The notes under the pieces were generated by a model. The model had not been told where the DNA came from. It did not search any database and saw only the letters and a list, made by a program, of their open reading frames with translations. A stretch of 8,480 nt of DNA from Thermaceae bacterium (GTDB lineage Bacteria; Deinococcota; Deinococci; Deinococcales; Marinithermaceae), in contig JALVVO010000195.1 in NCBI GenBank assembly GCA_027023345.1, forward strand, positions 1 through 8,480, written 5' to 3'. A program made the translations under genes and the position numbers. Positions 1 through 6,151 of this stretch are shown here, one piece after another (the stretch's first letter is position 1; each line of letters opens with the position of its first letter).

Positions 1-12
1 GCGTAAAACCAC

Positions 13-1269
13 CTATACATCCTCCACCTCCGCGCGGGGCAGGGAGAAGGCGGCGAGGAGGCCGGGGTTTCTGTTTTGGAAAGTGAGCTCGCCGCCCATC
101 GCCCGCACCGCTTGGGCGGCGAGGGCGAGTCCGAGCCCGAGCCCGGGGCGGCGTCCGCCGCGGAAGAAAGGTTGGGTGAGCTTGGGGAGGAGCTCCGGGG
201 GCACGCCGGGGCCTTCGTCCTGCACCCAAAGCTCCACGCGGTCCCCCTCGGGGCGCGCCGTCACCCGCACCCGGCCCTCGCCGTGCTTCAGCGCGTTCTG
301 CAATAGGTTCTCGAGTGCCCGGGAAAAGAGCCCCTCGTCGGCGAGCACCCAGGGCTCCTCGTCGGGTAGGTCCACCTCGACCCGGGAGCGGGCGGCCTCG
401 GGGAGGGCGCGCACCGCGGCCTCGACGAGCGGGCGTAGGGGAAGGGGCTCGAGCTCCGCCCGGGGCTCGCGGGCGAGGAGCAGGAGCCCGTCCAGGATCG
501 AGCGCATCCGGGCGAGGGCCCGCCGTCCCTCTTTGAGGGCTTCTTCTTTGGGAATCACCCCGGCCTCGAGGGCGTCGAGCTGGGCCTGGAGGGTGGCGAG
601 GGGGTTCCGGAGCTCGTGGGAGGCGTAGCGGGTGAAGGCCCGCTCCCGCTCGAAGGCCTCTTTGAGGGTTTGGGCCATGCGGTTGAAGCTTCGCGTGAGG
701 GCCGCGAGCTCGTCCCCGCCCCGGGACTCGGGCAGGGGGCTTGGGAACTCGACCCGGGAGAGCTTCTCCACCCCCCGGGCGAGCCGGTCGAGGGGCAAGA
801 GCAGGCGGTGGGCGAGGAGGAGGCCGAAGACTGCCGCCAGCGCGGCTGCGAGCGGCAGGGTGAGGAGGGCGCTTTTGAGCTGGTTCGCGAGCGCCCGTCG
901 GTACTCGCCGACGTAGAGGAAGAGCTCGAGCACGTACCCCTCCCCGATCGCCCGCTCGGCCCGAGCCCAGTCGGGGCCGGGGTCGTCGGGGACGATGCCG
1001 GCTTCGAGGTAGATCCGCCCGTCTTTGAGGACCCGGAACCCGAGCGTGTAGCCCGAGCCGAGCCAGGGCCAGTCGCCGCCGGAAAGGCGCGGCCTCCCTT
1101 GCTCGAAGACCACGCTCTGGGCCGCCGCCTGCTCCCAGCGGCGGAGCTCGCTTTGGATCTCGTCCTCGATTGCCTGGCGGAAGCTCAGGTACCCGATCAA
1201 GAAGTGCAGGCCGGCGGCGAAGACCGCCACCAGCGCGGTACCGATCGCGAGCTTCCAGCGCAGGCTCAT
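13..1269 (-). CDS. Membrane sensor histidine kinase (HAMP, HisKA, HATPase), partner of the adjacent response regulator
   Basis: This 418-residue kinase would autophosphorylate in response to an envelope signal and pass the phosphate to the regulator encoded just upstream. A first membrane helix spans about residues 7-30, an extracytoplasmic sensor segment of about 100 residues follows, and a second helix lies at about 133-158. The HAMP linker (about 155-208) leads to the HisKA phosphorylation site SHELRNP with His218. The ATP-binding domain has an N box (NLLQNALKHG, Asn325), a G1 box (DEGPG, Asp351) and a G2 box (GLGLGLA, 376-382). The ATG overlaps the regulator's TGA in an ATGA, so the two are translationally coupled; GGGGGTG lies just upstream as a weak ribosome site. 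The same frame stays open back to 1959 through the regulator, but that part translates to Gly/Arg/Pro-rich text antisense to no domain, so I start at 1269. The sensor segment matches no domain I recognise, so the ligand is unknown. Confidence 0.95.
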   Translation of the reverse strand: MSLRWKLAIGTALVAVFAAGLHFLIGYLSFRQAIEDEIQSELRRWEQAAAQSVVFEQGRPRLSGGDWPWLGSGYTLGFRVLKDGRIYLEAGIVPDDPGPDWARAERAIGEGYVLELFLYVGEYRRALANQLKSALLTLPLAAALAAVFGLLLAHRLLLPLDRLARGVEKLSRVEFPSPLPESRGGDELAALTRSFNRMAQTLKEAFERERAFTRYASHELRNPLATLQAQLDALEAGVIPKEEALKEGRRALARMRSILDGLLLLAREPRAELEPLPLRPLVEAAVRALPEAARSRVEVDLPDEEPWVLADEGLFSRALENLLQNALKHGEGRVRVTARPEGDRVELWVQDEGPGVPPELLPKLTQPFFRGGRRPGLGLGLALAAQAVRAMGGELTFQNRNPGLLAAFSLPRAEVEDV

Positions 1270-1925
1270 GCCACCCCCAGCCGGTAGCCCCCGGGCACGG
1301 TGGCCACGACCTCGGGCCCCAGCTTGTGCCGGAGCCGGTGGACGTAGACCCGGACGATCTTGAGCCCCGACTCGGTCCCGGGGAAAAGGCGGTCGAGGAG
1401 CTCCTCGGCGGTGAAGATGCGGTCGGGGTTCAAGACGAAAAGCTCGAGCAGGGCGAACTCTCGCCCGGTGAGCTCGACCTCGCGCCCCTGCCAGAAGACC
1501 TTGCGGGCGGCCAGGTCCACCGCGAGGGGCCCCCGCTCGAATCGGCTCTTCTTGACCGGCGAGCCCCGCCGGAGGAGCGCCCGGACCCTCGCGGCGTACT
1601 CCTCGAGGTTGAAGGGCTTGATCAGGTAGTCGTCGCCGCCGAGGTCGAGGCCCCGGACGCGGTCGTCCACTGCGTCGCGGGCGGTGACGAAGAGGATCGG
1701 TCCCTCGTACCCGGCGGCCCGGAGCTCCTCGGCGAAGCGGAAGCCCGCGTCCTCCCCTTCGGGGAGCATGATGTCGAGGGAGACGAGGTCGGGCTCGGCC
1801 TCCACGAAGGCGTCCCAGGCCTCGTCCAGGGAGGCGGCTTCCCGAACCTCGTAGCCCTGGTGGCGGAGCATCGCCGCCAGGGGTTTCCGGAGCCCGTCCT
1901 CGTCCTCCACCAAGAGCACCCGCAT
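1266..1925 (-). CDS. OmpR/PhoB-family response regulator
   Basis: A 219-residue two-component regulator. The receiver domain (about 1-118) has the acidic pocket Glu7-Asp8, the phospho-acceptor Asp51 in SLDIMLP, the switch Thr81 in FVTAR and Lys103 in LIKPF. The winged-helix DNA-binding domain (about 128-217) carries the family signatures ELTGREFALLELF, the RVYVHRLRHKLG recognition-helix region and the terminal VPGGYRLG hairpin. Receivers of this class dimerise when phosphorylated and bind direct repeats about 11 bases apart. The start ATG is only 7 bases below a TACCCT -10 hexamer (1933-1938), so the mRNA is probably leaderless; GAAGG lies 2 bases before the ATG, too close to be a normal ribosome site. 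It is co-transcribed with the kinase (4-base overlap). Direct repeats in its own promoter suggest autoregulation, which is inference. Confidence 0.96.
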   Translation of the reverse strand: MRVLLVEDEDGLRKPLAAMLRHQGYEVREAASLDEAWDAFVEAEPDLVSLDIMLPEGEDAGFRFAEELRAAGYEGPILFVTARDAVDDRVRGLDLGGDDYLIKPFNLEEYAARVRALLRRGSPVKKSRFERGPLAVDLAARKVFWQGREVELTGREFALLELFVLNPDRIFTAEELLDRLFPGTESGLKIVRVYVHRLRHKLGPEVVATVPGGYRLGVA

Positions 1926-1932
1926 CGCCTTC

Positions 1933-1965
1933 AGGGTACCGCTGGGGGGTTAACAGCAAGTAAAA
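1933..1965 (-). promoter_or_regulatory. Promoter and candidate operator of the response regulator-kinase operon
   Basis: Read on the minus strand: half-site TTTTACTTGCT (1965-1955), then half-site GTTAACCCC (1954-1946), 7 bases, then -10 hexamer TACCCT (1938-1933), then 7 bases to the ATG. The repeat step is 11 bases and the near half-site occupies the place of a -35 box, as in promoters activated by OmpR/PhoB-type proteins. The arrangement is shared, with the same 7-base gap, by the promoters at 2759-2791 and 6137-6179. Binding by the regulator encoded here is inference. Confidence 0.6.
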
Positions 1966-1994
1966 GGCCCCCGGAGCGCTCCGGGGGACCTTTT
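1962..1994 (-). terminator. Strong intrinsic terminator after the duplicated-domain protein gene
   Basis: A perfect 20-base palindrome at 1968-1987 (CCCCCGGAGC and its complement) is extended by AAAAGG/CCTTTT arms with one bulged base at 1988. On the minus strand it is followed by TTTTACTT. It begins 12 bases after the TAG/TGA end of the gene at 2007-2738. The A-tract/T-tract symmetry would let it work in both directions, but only minus-strand genes flank it. Its T-tract merges with the distal half-site of the next promoter. Confidence 0.9.
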
Positions 1995-2006
1995 AGGGGA
2001 GGTTGG

Positions 2007-2738
2007 CTACTCGCCCTTGGGGTTCGCCCGCTCCTCGACCTTTTCCTTCACCTCCTCCATCTTTTCCTTCACCTTCGTCTTCTCCTTTTCCCTTACCTCT
2101 TCCATCTTCTCCCGGGCCTTCTCCGGCATCGTCATCTCAGGGTGCTCGCCCTGTGGGCCACGCATCTCCTCGTGGGTCGTCTTGAGCGTCATGCGCAGCG
2201 TGGCCTTGGCCTCCACCCGGACCTGTGCCTGGCAGCCGTCCTTGGCCAGGGTGAGCTTGCTCGGGTCCTCGGGGTTGGCGCGCACCTCGACCATTACGCC
2301 GGGCTCGCGGAGGCAGGGCGGAAGCGCCTCGGGGTCGAGGGGCATCTCGGTCTCGCCGATCCTGAGCATCCAGCGGTTCTCCGCCCGGACGATCTCGCCC
2401 TGGGCCTCGAGGTAGCCCTTACGCAGCATCTCGGAGAGCCGGGCCTTGACGCCGTCTTTAAGCTCGGTCCCCTTGGGGCAGGGCCCTTCCTGGACCGCGA
2501 CCTCTTCCACCTTGGGAGGAATGCCCTCCAGCTTCAGCGAGAGCTTGACCGGGCCTCCCTTGGCCAGGCAAAGCGGCATCTCGTAAGCGTGAAGGGGTAC
2601 CGTCTCCGCTCCGATCCTGAGCGCAAACCCCTGGGGGGTAGGGACGACCTCGGCCTGGACCTCCACCTCGGTGTAGCTCGCCGCGAGGGCGATCGCGAGA
2701 AGGGGCGCTACAAGGGCCAACCACTTGGTCTTCCGCAT
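2007..2738 (-). CDS. Exported protein with two tandem Cys-containing beta-rich repeats and a charged coiled tail
   Basis: I do not recognise a named family. The 243-residue product has a signal peptide (MRKTKW then a hydrophobic stretch to about residue 20, ending AIALAA). Two copies of one unit follow with a period of 85 residues: VQAE(27)/AQGE(112), RIG(41)/RIG(126), Cys57/Cys142, with second cysteines at 87 and 169. Each repeat could hold one disulfide. The pattern of short beta strands around a central RIGxExxPL resembles the small beta-barrel units of the DUF5666 lipoprotein nearby. Residues 189-243 are Glu/Lys/Met-rich and predicted helical, possibly a coiled coil. I start at the ATG at 2738, 8 bases after a strong GGAGG; the GTG at 2747 is part of that ribosome site. 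It is a single-gene unit bounded by terminators on both sides, immediately upstream of the two-component genes and with a promoter like theirs. A periplasmic stress or binding protein is a guess. Confidence 0.85.
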   Translation of the reverse strand: MRKTKWLALVAPLLAIALAASYTEVEVQAEVVPTPQGFALRIGAETVPLHAYEMPLCLAKGGPVKLSLKLEGIPPKVEEVAVQEGPCPKGTELKDGVKARLSEMLRKGYLEAQGEIVRAENRWMLRIGETEMPLDPEALPPCLREPGVMVEVRANPEDPSKLTLAKDGCQAQVRVEAKATLRMTLKTTHEEMRGPQGEHPEMTMPEKAREKMEEVREKEKTKVKEKMEEVKEKVEERANPKGE

Positions 2739-2758
2739 TCCGATCACCTCCAGGTTCC

Positions 2759-2791
2759 AGGGTAGGGGGGAGGGGTAAACGCAAGGTTAAA
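2759..2791 (-). promoter_or_regulatory. Promoter and candidate operator of the duplicated-domain protein gene
   Basis: Minus strand: half-site TTTAACCTTGC (2791-2781), half-site GTTTACCCC (2780-2772), 7 bases, TACCCT (2764-2759). The repeat step is 11 bases and the gap to the -10 is identical to the regulator's own promoter at 1933-1965. A start site about 7 bases below the hexamer would give a leader of about 13 bases beginning at the GGAGG ribosome site. The distal half-site overlaps the T-tract of the terminator at 2788-2816. The function is inferred from the shared layout. Confidence 0.6.
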
Positions 2792-2816
2792 AAAAGGGGG
2801 CGGCGGCTGCCGCCCC
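2788..2816 (-). terminator. Intrinsic terminator of the YceI-cytochrome-membrane protein operon
   Basis: Minus strand: GGGGCGGC, loop AGCC, GCCGCCCC (2816-2797), followed by C and a run of seven T (2795-2789). The stem is 8 base pairs, entirely G/C. It lies 18 bases past the stop of the membrane-protein gene, the last of its operon. Confidence 0.93.
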
Positions 2817-2834
2817 AGCGGAGGAGGGGATGGG

Positions 2835-3239
2835 TCAGCGATCCCGGGCGAGGATCGCGAGCCCCGCGAGCAGCGCGGTTCCAGCAAGGCCCAGGGGCGC
2901 AAGCGGAGGGGGTGCGCCCTCGCCTTCCTCGTAGACCTCGTCCTCGTCATATTCGTAGGCGTATTCGGCCTTTTCCTCGGCGCCCTCGCGCCAGTGCACC
3001 AGGGTGCCGGCGGCGCCTGCCAGCGCAACGAGGGAGAGCGCGACGAGGGCGGCCCGGCGTAGTGCGGGGGGACCGAGCCCCGCGATGGCCGCGATCGTTC
3101 CGGCCAAGGCGGCGACCACCCCCACGAGCTGAAGCTCCTCGGTGTGTCCGGTGAGGAGGAGCTCAAGGAGGAGCACGAAAAAGCTCGCCGCGCTCCAAAG
3201 GAGCACGACCTCGGGAAGGCGTTTTTTGAGCGTCTCCAT
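2835..3239 (-). CDS. Four-helix membrane protein with an acidic Tyr-rich outer loop
   Basis: No family recognised. The 134-residue protein has four hydrophobic helices at about 9-30, 36-55, 61-80 and 113-131. The positive-inside rule (KKR at the N-terminus, RR at 61-62, RDR at the C-terminus) puts both ends in the cytoplasm. The loop between helices 3 and 4 would then face outward: residues 85-108 contain 12 Asp/Glu and 4 Tyr. His32 and His82 fall at the outer ends of helices 1 and 3, on the same face. I start at the ATG at 3239, preceded by GAGGGAG with a 3-base gap; the longer frame to 3266 would run into the cytochrome gene. The gap to the cytochrome gene is 11 bases, so the two are co-transcribed and probably work together. 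A membrane anchor or quinol-side partner for the cytochrome is possible, but two His are too few to argue for a b-type haem protein with confidence. Confidence 0.82.
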   Translation of the reverse strand: METLKKRLPEVVLLWSAASFFVLLLELLLTGHTEELQLVGVVAALAGTIAAIAGLGPPALRRAALVALSLVALAGAAGTLVHWREGAEEKAEYAYEYDEDEVYEEGEGAPPPLAPLGLAGTALLAGLAILARDR

Positions 3240-3250
3240 GTTCTCCCTCT

Positions 3251-4051
3251 TCAGTCGTCGTACCAAGCCTTCAAGTCAAGGCCGTGGCAGTAGGCGCAGA
3301 AGTTATTGGGCAAGGTGACGTTGAAAGCGGCGTCGTCCTCAGGATTTGCGAGCAGGCGCATCTGCGCTTCGAAGAAGGCCTTGGCTTGGGCGATTTCAGG
3401 TGGCGTAATCGCCGCTGCGCCCCGGTGGCAATCCCCGCAGGCACGGTCACCGCCGTGCTCGGCGGCGTCGCCGTGGCGGTCGGTGTAGTCCCGGCCGTGA
3501 TCCCTGGGTGCATGGCAGCGCTGGCAGGACCGGTCGCCGGCGCGGCCGAAGGCGGTGAAGACCACGGCGTCCACCGGGGGACGGGCGCCCTCGATTTCGG
3601 ATATCCGGGTCTTGCCGTCATGGCAGGTCGCGCAGAAGCGCCCCTGCGAGGTCTCGCCGTGGGGCTCGAGGGTGGCGCTCGGCGCGAGGCTCGGCCAGGT
3701 CTTTTGCTCGTCAAGGGTGGCGTGGCAGGTCTCGCACGTCGGCGCCTTAGCCCCCAGAGCGGCAAAGTGGCGCTCATGGCTGAAAACGACCCGCGAGGCT
3801 TCCTCGGGGTAAAAGGTTTTTTCGATGTCCAAGGGCGGACGCCACTGGCGCTTGGGCTTGATCTTGTCGCGTTTGACCTCGACGTACTGCCCCGGGACCA
3901 CCCTTCCGGCGATCGAAGCGGGAAGGGGTTCCCCGTCCGAAAGCCTCCGCTCCCCGGTCTCGGGGTCCACCTGCACCCAAAGGTAGCGGCCCGCCCCGCT
4001 GGCGGCGACGAGCCCTAAGAGCAGGAACAACAAAAGCCCGACCCGCTTCAC
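3251..4051 (-). CDS. Exported five-haem c-type cytochrome
   Basis: A 266-residue electron-transfer protein acting outside the cytoplasmic membrane. A hydrophobic signal or anchor segment at residues 4-18 precedes a soluble part with five CXXCH haem-attachment motifs: CETCH (106-110), CATCH (140-144), CQRCH (176-180), CGDCH (205-209) and CAYCH (252-256). FSHERH at 90-95, ahead of the first motif, is the usual source of a distal His ligand in cytochrome c3/c7-like proteins, and other His (131, 185, 193, 199) could ligate further haems. Residues 22-75 carry no haem and begin RYLWVQVDPETGERRLSDG. The start is the GTG at 4051, which overlaps the TGA of the YceI gene (GTGA) and has GGGAGG upstream; the longer ATG frame to 4135 runs over the YceI coding sequence. 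It lies between the YceI gene and the membrane-protein gene. The family is clear; the redox partner and substrate are unknown. Confidence 0.94.
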   Translation of the reverse strand: MKRVGLLLFLLLGLVAASGAGRYLWVQVDPETGERRLSDGEPLPASIAGRVVPGQYVEVKRDKIKPKRQWRPPLDIEKTFYPEEASRVVFSHERHFAALGAKAPTCETCHATLDEQKTWPSLAPSATLEPHGETSQGRFCATCHDGKTRISEIEGARPPVDAVVFTAFGRAGDRSCQRCHAPRDHGRDYTDRHGDAAEHGGDRACGDCHRGAAAITPPEIAQAKAFFEAQMRLLANPEDDAAFNVTLPNNFCAYCHGLDLKAWYDD

Positions 4052-4575
4052 TTGGGCACCGCCTCCCCGTAGACCTGGACCTTGACCCGGTCCCGCACCT
4101 TGAAACCCATCAAGCTCGGGCGCTTCATCTTCCAATCGGTGATCTTGGTTTCAAAGGTTCCCTCGAAGAGGATTCGTTCTCCTTCAATGCGTGCGGTCCC
4201 CGGGATCGCCACCTCTTGGGTGACGCCGTGGAGGGTGAGCTCGCCGAGCAGTTTCACCGGGCCCTTCGCGGGGTCGCCCTCGATCCCGGTGAAGACGAGG
4301 CAAGCCTTCGGGTATTGCTCCACCTCGAACATGCTCCGGGTGTGCTTGTCGCGTAAGGGCTCGCCGGAGTCCCAGGCGGAAAGGTCCACGCAGACCTCGC
4401 CCTCGAGGACCCCTTGATCGGGGTCCCACCGAAGGGTGCCGGTCACCGCTTCGTTGGTGCCCTGGAAGGCGCCCATGGGGCCCCGGGCTTGATAGACCAC
4501 TCGGCCGCTGACCTGGTACTCGGCCCCTAGAGCAAAAACGGCGAGGAAAAGGATCCATACGGCCAATCGCCTCAT
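4048..4575 (-). CDS. YceI-family exported (polyisoprenoid-binding type) protein
   Basis: A 175-residue secreted beta-barrel protein of the YceI family, whose members form a lipocalin-like fold that holds a long isoprenoid chain in solved structures. Residues 1-18 are a signal peptide (MRRL, hydrophobic core, cut probably after LGA). Family signatures are LSAWDSGEPLRDKHTRS (65-81) with the RDxH pair, FEVEQYP (83-89), and LTLHGVTQEV (113-122). There are two cysteines, Cys62 and Cys92. The start at 4575 is set by GGAGG with an 8-base gap; the frame extends to 4626, but that extension lacks a ribosome site and would push the signal peptide inward. It is the first gene of an operon with the cytochrome (4-base overlap). 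YceI proteins often occur beside cytochrome b561-type or other respiratory genes, so a role in quinone or isoprenoid handling near the cytochrome is plausible but inferred. Confidence 0.93.
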   Translation of the reverse strand: MRRLAVWILFLAVFALGAEYQVSGRVVYQARGPMGAFQGTNEAVTGTLRWDPDQGVLEGEVCVDLSAWDSGEPLRDKHTRSMFEVEQYPKACLVFTGIEGDPAKGPVKLLGELTLHGVTQEVAIPGTARIEGERILFEGTFETKITDWKMKRPSLMGFKVRDRVKVQVYGEAVPK

Positions 4576-4609
4576 TACTCTTCCCTCCTTCAGAAAGGAC
4601 TCCGGTAGC

Positions 4610-4639
4610 AGGATACCCGAGGCCAACGTCGCAACTCAA
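4610..4639 (-). promoter_or_regulatory. Possible promoter of the YceI operon
   Basis: Minus strand: TTGAGT (4639-4634, overlapping the lipoprotein gene's TGA stop), 18 bases, TATCCT (4615-4610). It is a reasonable sigma-70-type pair. It lacks the GTTAACCCC half-sites of the other promoters. An imperfect hairpin (CTCGGGTA/TACCGGAG, 4600-4621, one mismatch) overlaps the -10 and is followed only by TCCTTTC, too weak to call a terminator. Read-through from the DUF5666 lipoprotein gene, 60 bases upstream, is therefore equally possible. Confidence 0.4.
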
Positions 4640-6117
4640 TGGCGCTTCGACCTTTCGAGCTCGACCTTCCAGGCAAGCAGTGCGTTTCCGTCGTAGCGGC
4701 CCTTGACCTCGACCCGGTCGCCTTCCCGAACCAGGGACCAGAACGCGTCGGCGGAGAGGTAGCGATCGGCGCGGTCGTCCTCGTAGCGGGTGGCCTTGTT
4801 CACGGTGACGAGCGCGCCCCCAACCTCAAAGGTCCGGCCCTCGCGGTCGAGGTTTTGGACGTAGCCCTCGAGCTCGTGGGCATACCCCTCGCCGTGGTCG
4901 TCGTAGCCTTTCTTTTCGATCTTGACCGCGTAGTAGGCCCCGGCCTCGTTCTGGGCGGTGGCGTCGTACTTCACCTCGACCCAATCGCCCACGGCGAGGT
5001 CGGTGAAGACGATCGGCCGGTCGGGATCGTCCTCCTTGAGGATCGTGTATTCGTTGGCGTAGAAGTCCATCCCGGCGACGGTCAGGGTCATGGTCTCGAG
5101 GTCGATCGCCTCGATCCGGCCCTTCACCTCGTGGCTCGGGACGTGGTCCCGGGGGCCCTCCGGGTACTTGACCTCGACCTTCGCGGCGTGCACCAAGGTG
5201 GGGTCGTTCGCGTCCGGGGTGCCCTCCACCTCGACGTAAGCGCCCTCGGAGAGCGTGCCCTCGAGGTAGGCGTTCGCGTAGTCCACGGTGTAGCCGAGGA
5301 GCTCGAAGGTCTGCTGGGCTTGGTCGAGGTTCGAGACTGGGCCGTAGAGCTCGATCTTGGCGTAGCCTTCGTAGTCGTCGCCGTGCCTACCCTTGAACTC
5401 GACCTTGGCGGCGAGAAGGGTGTTCCCCTCAAGCGAGCCCTTGACCTCGACCCGGGCGCCCTTCGCGGGCGTGCCCTCGAGGGTCGCGCTCGCGTAGTTC
5501 ACCGAGATCCCGGTGTCGAAGGCGGGGTCGGCGCAGTTCGCGCTCGACCAAAGGGCGAAGGTCATCGCCTGGGTATCGAGCTCGCAAGCGAAGCCCTTGG
5601 CCTCCACGTAGGCCTCGGCTTCGAGCTTCTTCTCGATGTAGGTGGCGAGGACGGTGCCATCTGCCTCGCGCACGCCGGAGACCTCGACGAAGTCCCCAAC
5701 CTTGAGGTCGGCAAGGGCGAGGGAGGTGCCGTCCTCCTCCTCGATCCGGGTGAGGGCGTCCACCCGCACCGGGGTGCCGAGGACGGTGAGCGTCCCCGCC
5801 GCCGGGTCGATCGCCTCGATCTGGCCCTTGAGCTCGATCTTGATGTCGGCAGCCTCAACCCGAACCTGGCTGCCCTGGGCTTGGCCGCGGACCTCGACCA
5901 CCATGCCCGGCTTCAGGCTGCTCTGGGTGGGATCGCCGTTTTTGGTGACCTGGGCGGAGGTGAGCTCGAGGGTCATGCCGGCCAGGGTGCCGTCGCTCGC
6001 GACCACGCCCGCGAGGGCCACCGGTTCGCCGGTGTCGACCAGGTTGCCCGAACAGCTCGCCAGGAAAACCGCGACGAGCGTGGCCAGACCTGCCTTCCAA
6101 ACGCCTTTTTTCCTCAT
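4636..6117 (-). CDS. Lipoprotein with six tandem DUF5666-like repeats
   Basis: A 493-residue protein. The N-terminus MRKKGVWK plus a hydrophobic stretch ends in the lipobox LASC, so Cys22 would be lipidated and the protein tethered to the outside of a membrane. The rest is six consecutive units of about 55-75 residues at roughly 36-91, 95-164, 170-241, 254-317, 328-403 and 414-489. Each follows the DUF5666 pattern: a G.I..ID....T..V strand pair, a V.V or V.Y strand, then VGDxVEVxG and a closing A.KVE strand. Repeat 3 is the only one with cysteines (Cys178, Cys195). The linkers before repeats 4 and 6 are alike and rich in His, Asp, Gly and Tyr (HGDDYEGY, DDHGEGY). The ATG at 6117 has GGGAGGG 6 bases upstream. 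DUF5666 has no established function; small beta-barrel (OB-like) units are likely. It lies upstream of the YceI operon and has the three-half-site promoter. Confidence 0.92.
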   Translation of the reverse strand: MRKKGVWKAGLATLVAVFLASCSGNLVDTGEPVALAGVVASDGTLAGMTLELTSAQVTKNGDPTQSSLKPGMVVEVRGQAQGSQVRVEAADIKIELKGQIEAIDPAAGTLTVLGTPVRVDALTRIEEEDGTSLALADLKVGDFVEVSGVREADGTVLATYIEKKLEAEAYVEAKGFACELDTQAMTFALWSSANCADPAFDTGISVNYASATLEGTPAKGARVEVKGSLEGNTLLAAKVEFKGRHGDDYEGYAKIELYGPVSNLDQAQQTFELLGYTVDYANAYLEGTLSEGAYVEVEGTPDANDPTLVHAAKVEVKYPEGPRDHVPSHEVKGRIEAIDLETMTLTVAGMDFYANEYTILKEDDPDRPIVFTDLAVGDWVEVKYDATAQNEAGAYYAVKIEKKGYDDHGEGYAHELEGYVQNLDREGRTFEVGGALVTVNKATRYEDDRADRYLSADAFWSLVREGDRVEVKGRYDGNALLAWKVELERSKRH

Positions 6118-6123
6118 ATAAAT

Positions 6124-6151
6124 CCCTCCCGGGACAAGTGTCCCGGGAGGG
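6124..6151 (-). promoter_or_regulatory. Perfect 13-base inverted repeat covering the -10 and ribosome site of the lipoprotein gene
   Basis: Arms CCCTCCCGGGACA and TGTCCCGGGAGGG flank a 2-base centre (6137-6138). The right arm on the minus strand contains the GGGAGGG ribosome site of the gene starting at 6117. The candidate -10 hexamer GACACT (6142-6137) also lies inside. As RNA, read-through transcripts from fabI would fold it into a very stable hairpin that hides the ribosome site. The tail ATTTAT is poor for a terminator but might still stop some transcripts. As DNA it could equally be a dimer-binding operator. Confidence 0.65.

Noticed and set aside
1..12. GTTTTACG-like bases on the minus strand just past the kinase stop, resembling a distal operator half-site
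   Set aside because: Only a fragment is visible at the window edge and the second half-site, if any, lies outside.
1270..1959. Continuation of the kinase reading frame upstream to 1959, which would give a 648-residue protein
   Set aside because: It overlaps the well-supported regulator gene in another frame and translates to low-complexity Gly/Arg/Pro text. The lack of stops follows from the high GC content.
2739..2747. GTG at 2747 as the start of the duplicated-domain protein
   Set aside because: The GTG lies within the GGAGGTGA ribosome site; the ATG at 2738 has correct spacing.
1170..2765. Long plus-strand open frame opposite the two-component genes
   Set aside because: It is antisense to three real coding regions, has no domain or ribosome site and is rich in His/Leu/Gly as expected of a complement frame.
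4600..4621. Imperfect hairpin between the lipoprotein and YceI genes as a terminator
   Set aside because: The stem has a mismatch and no T-tract follows; it also overlaps a plausible -10 hexamer.
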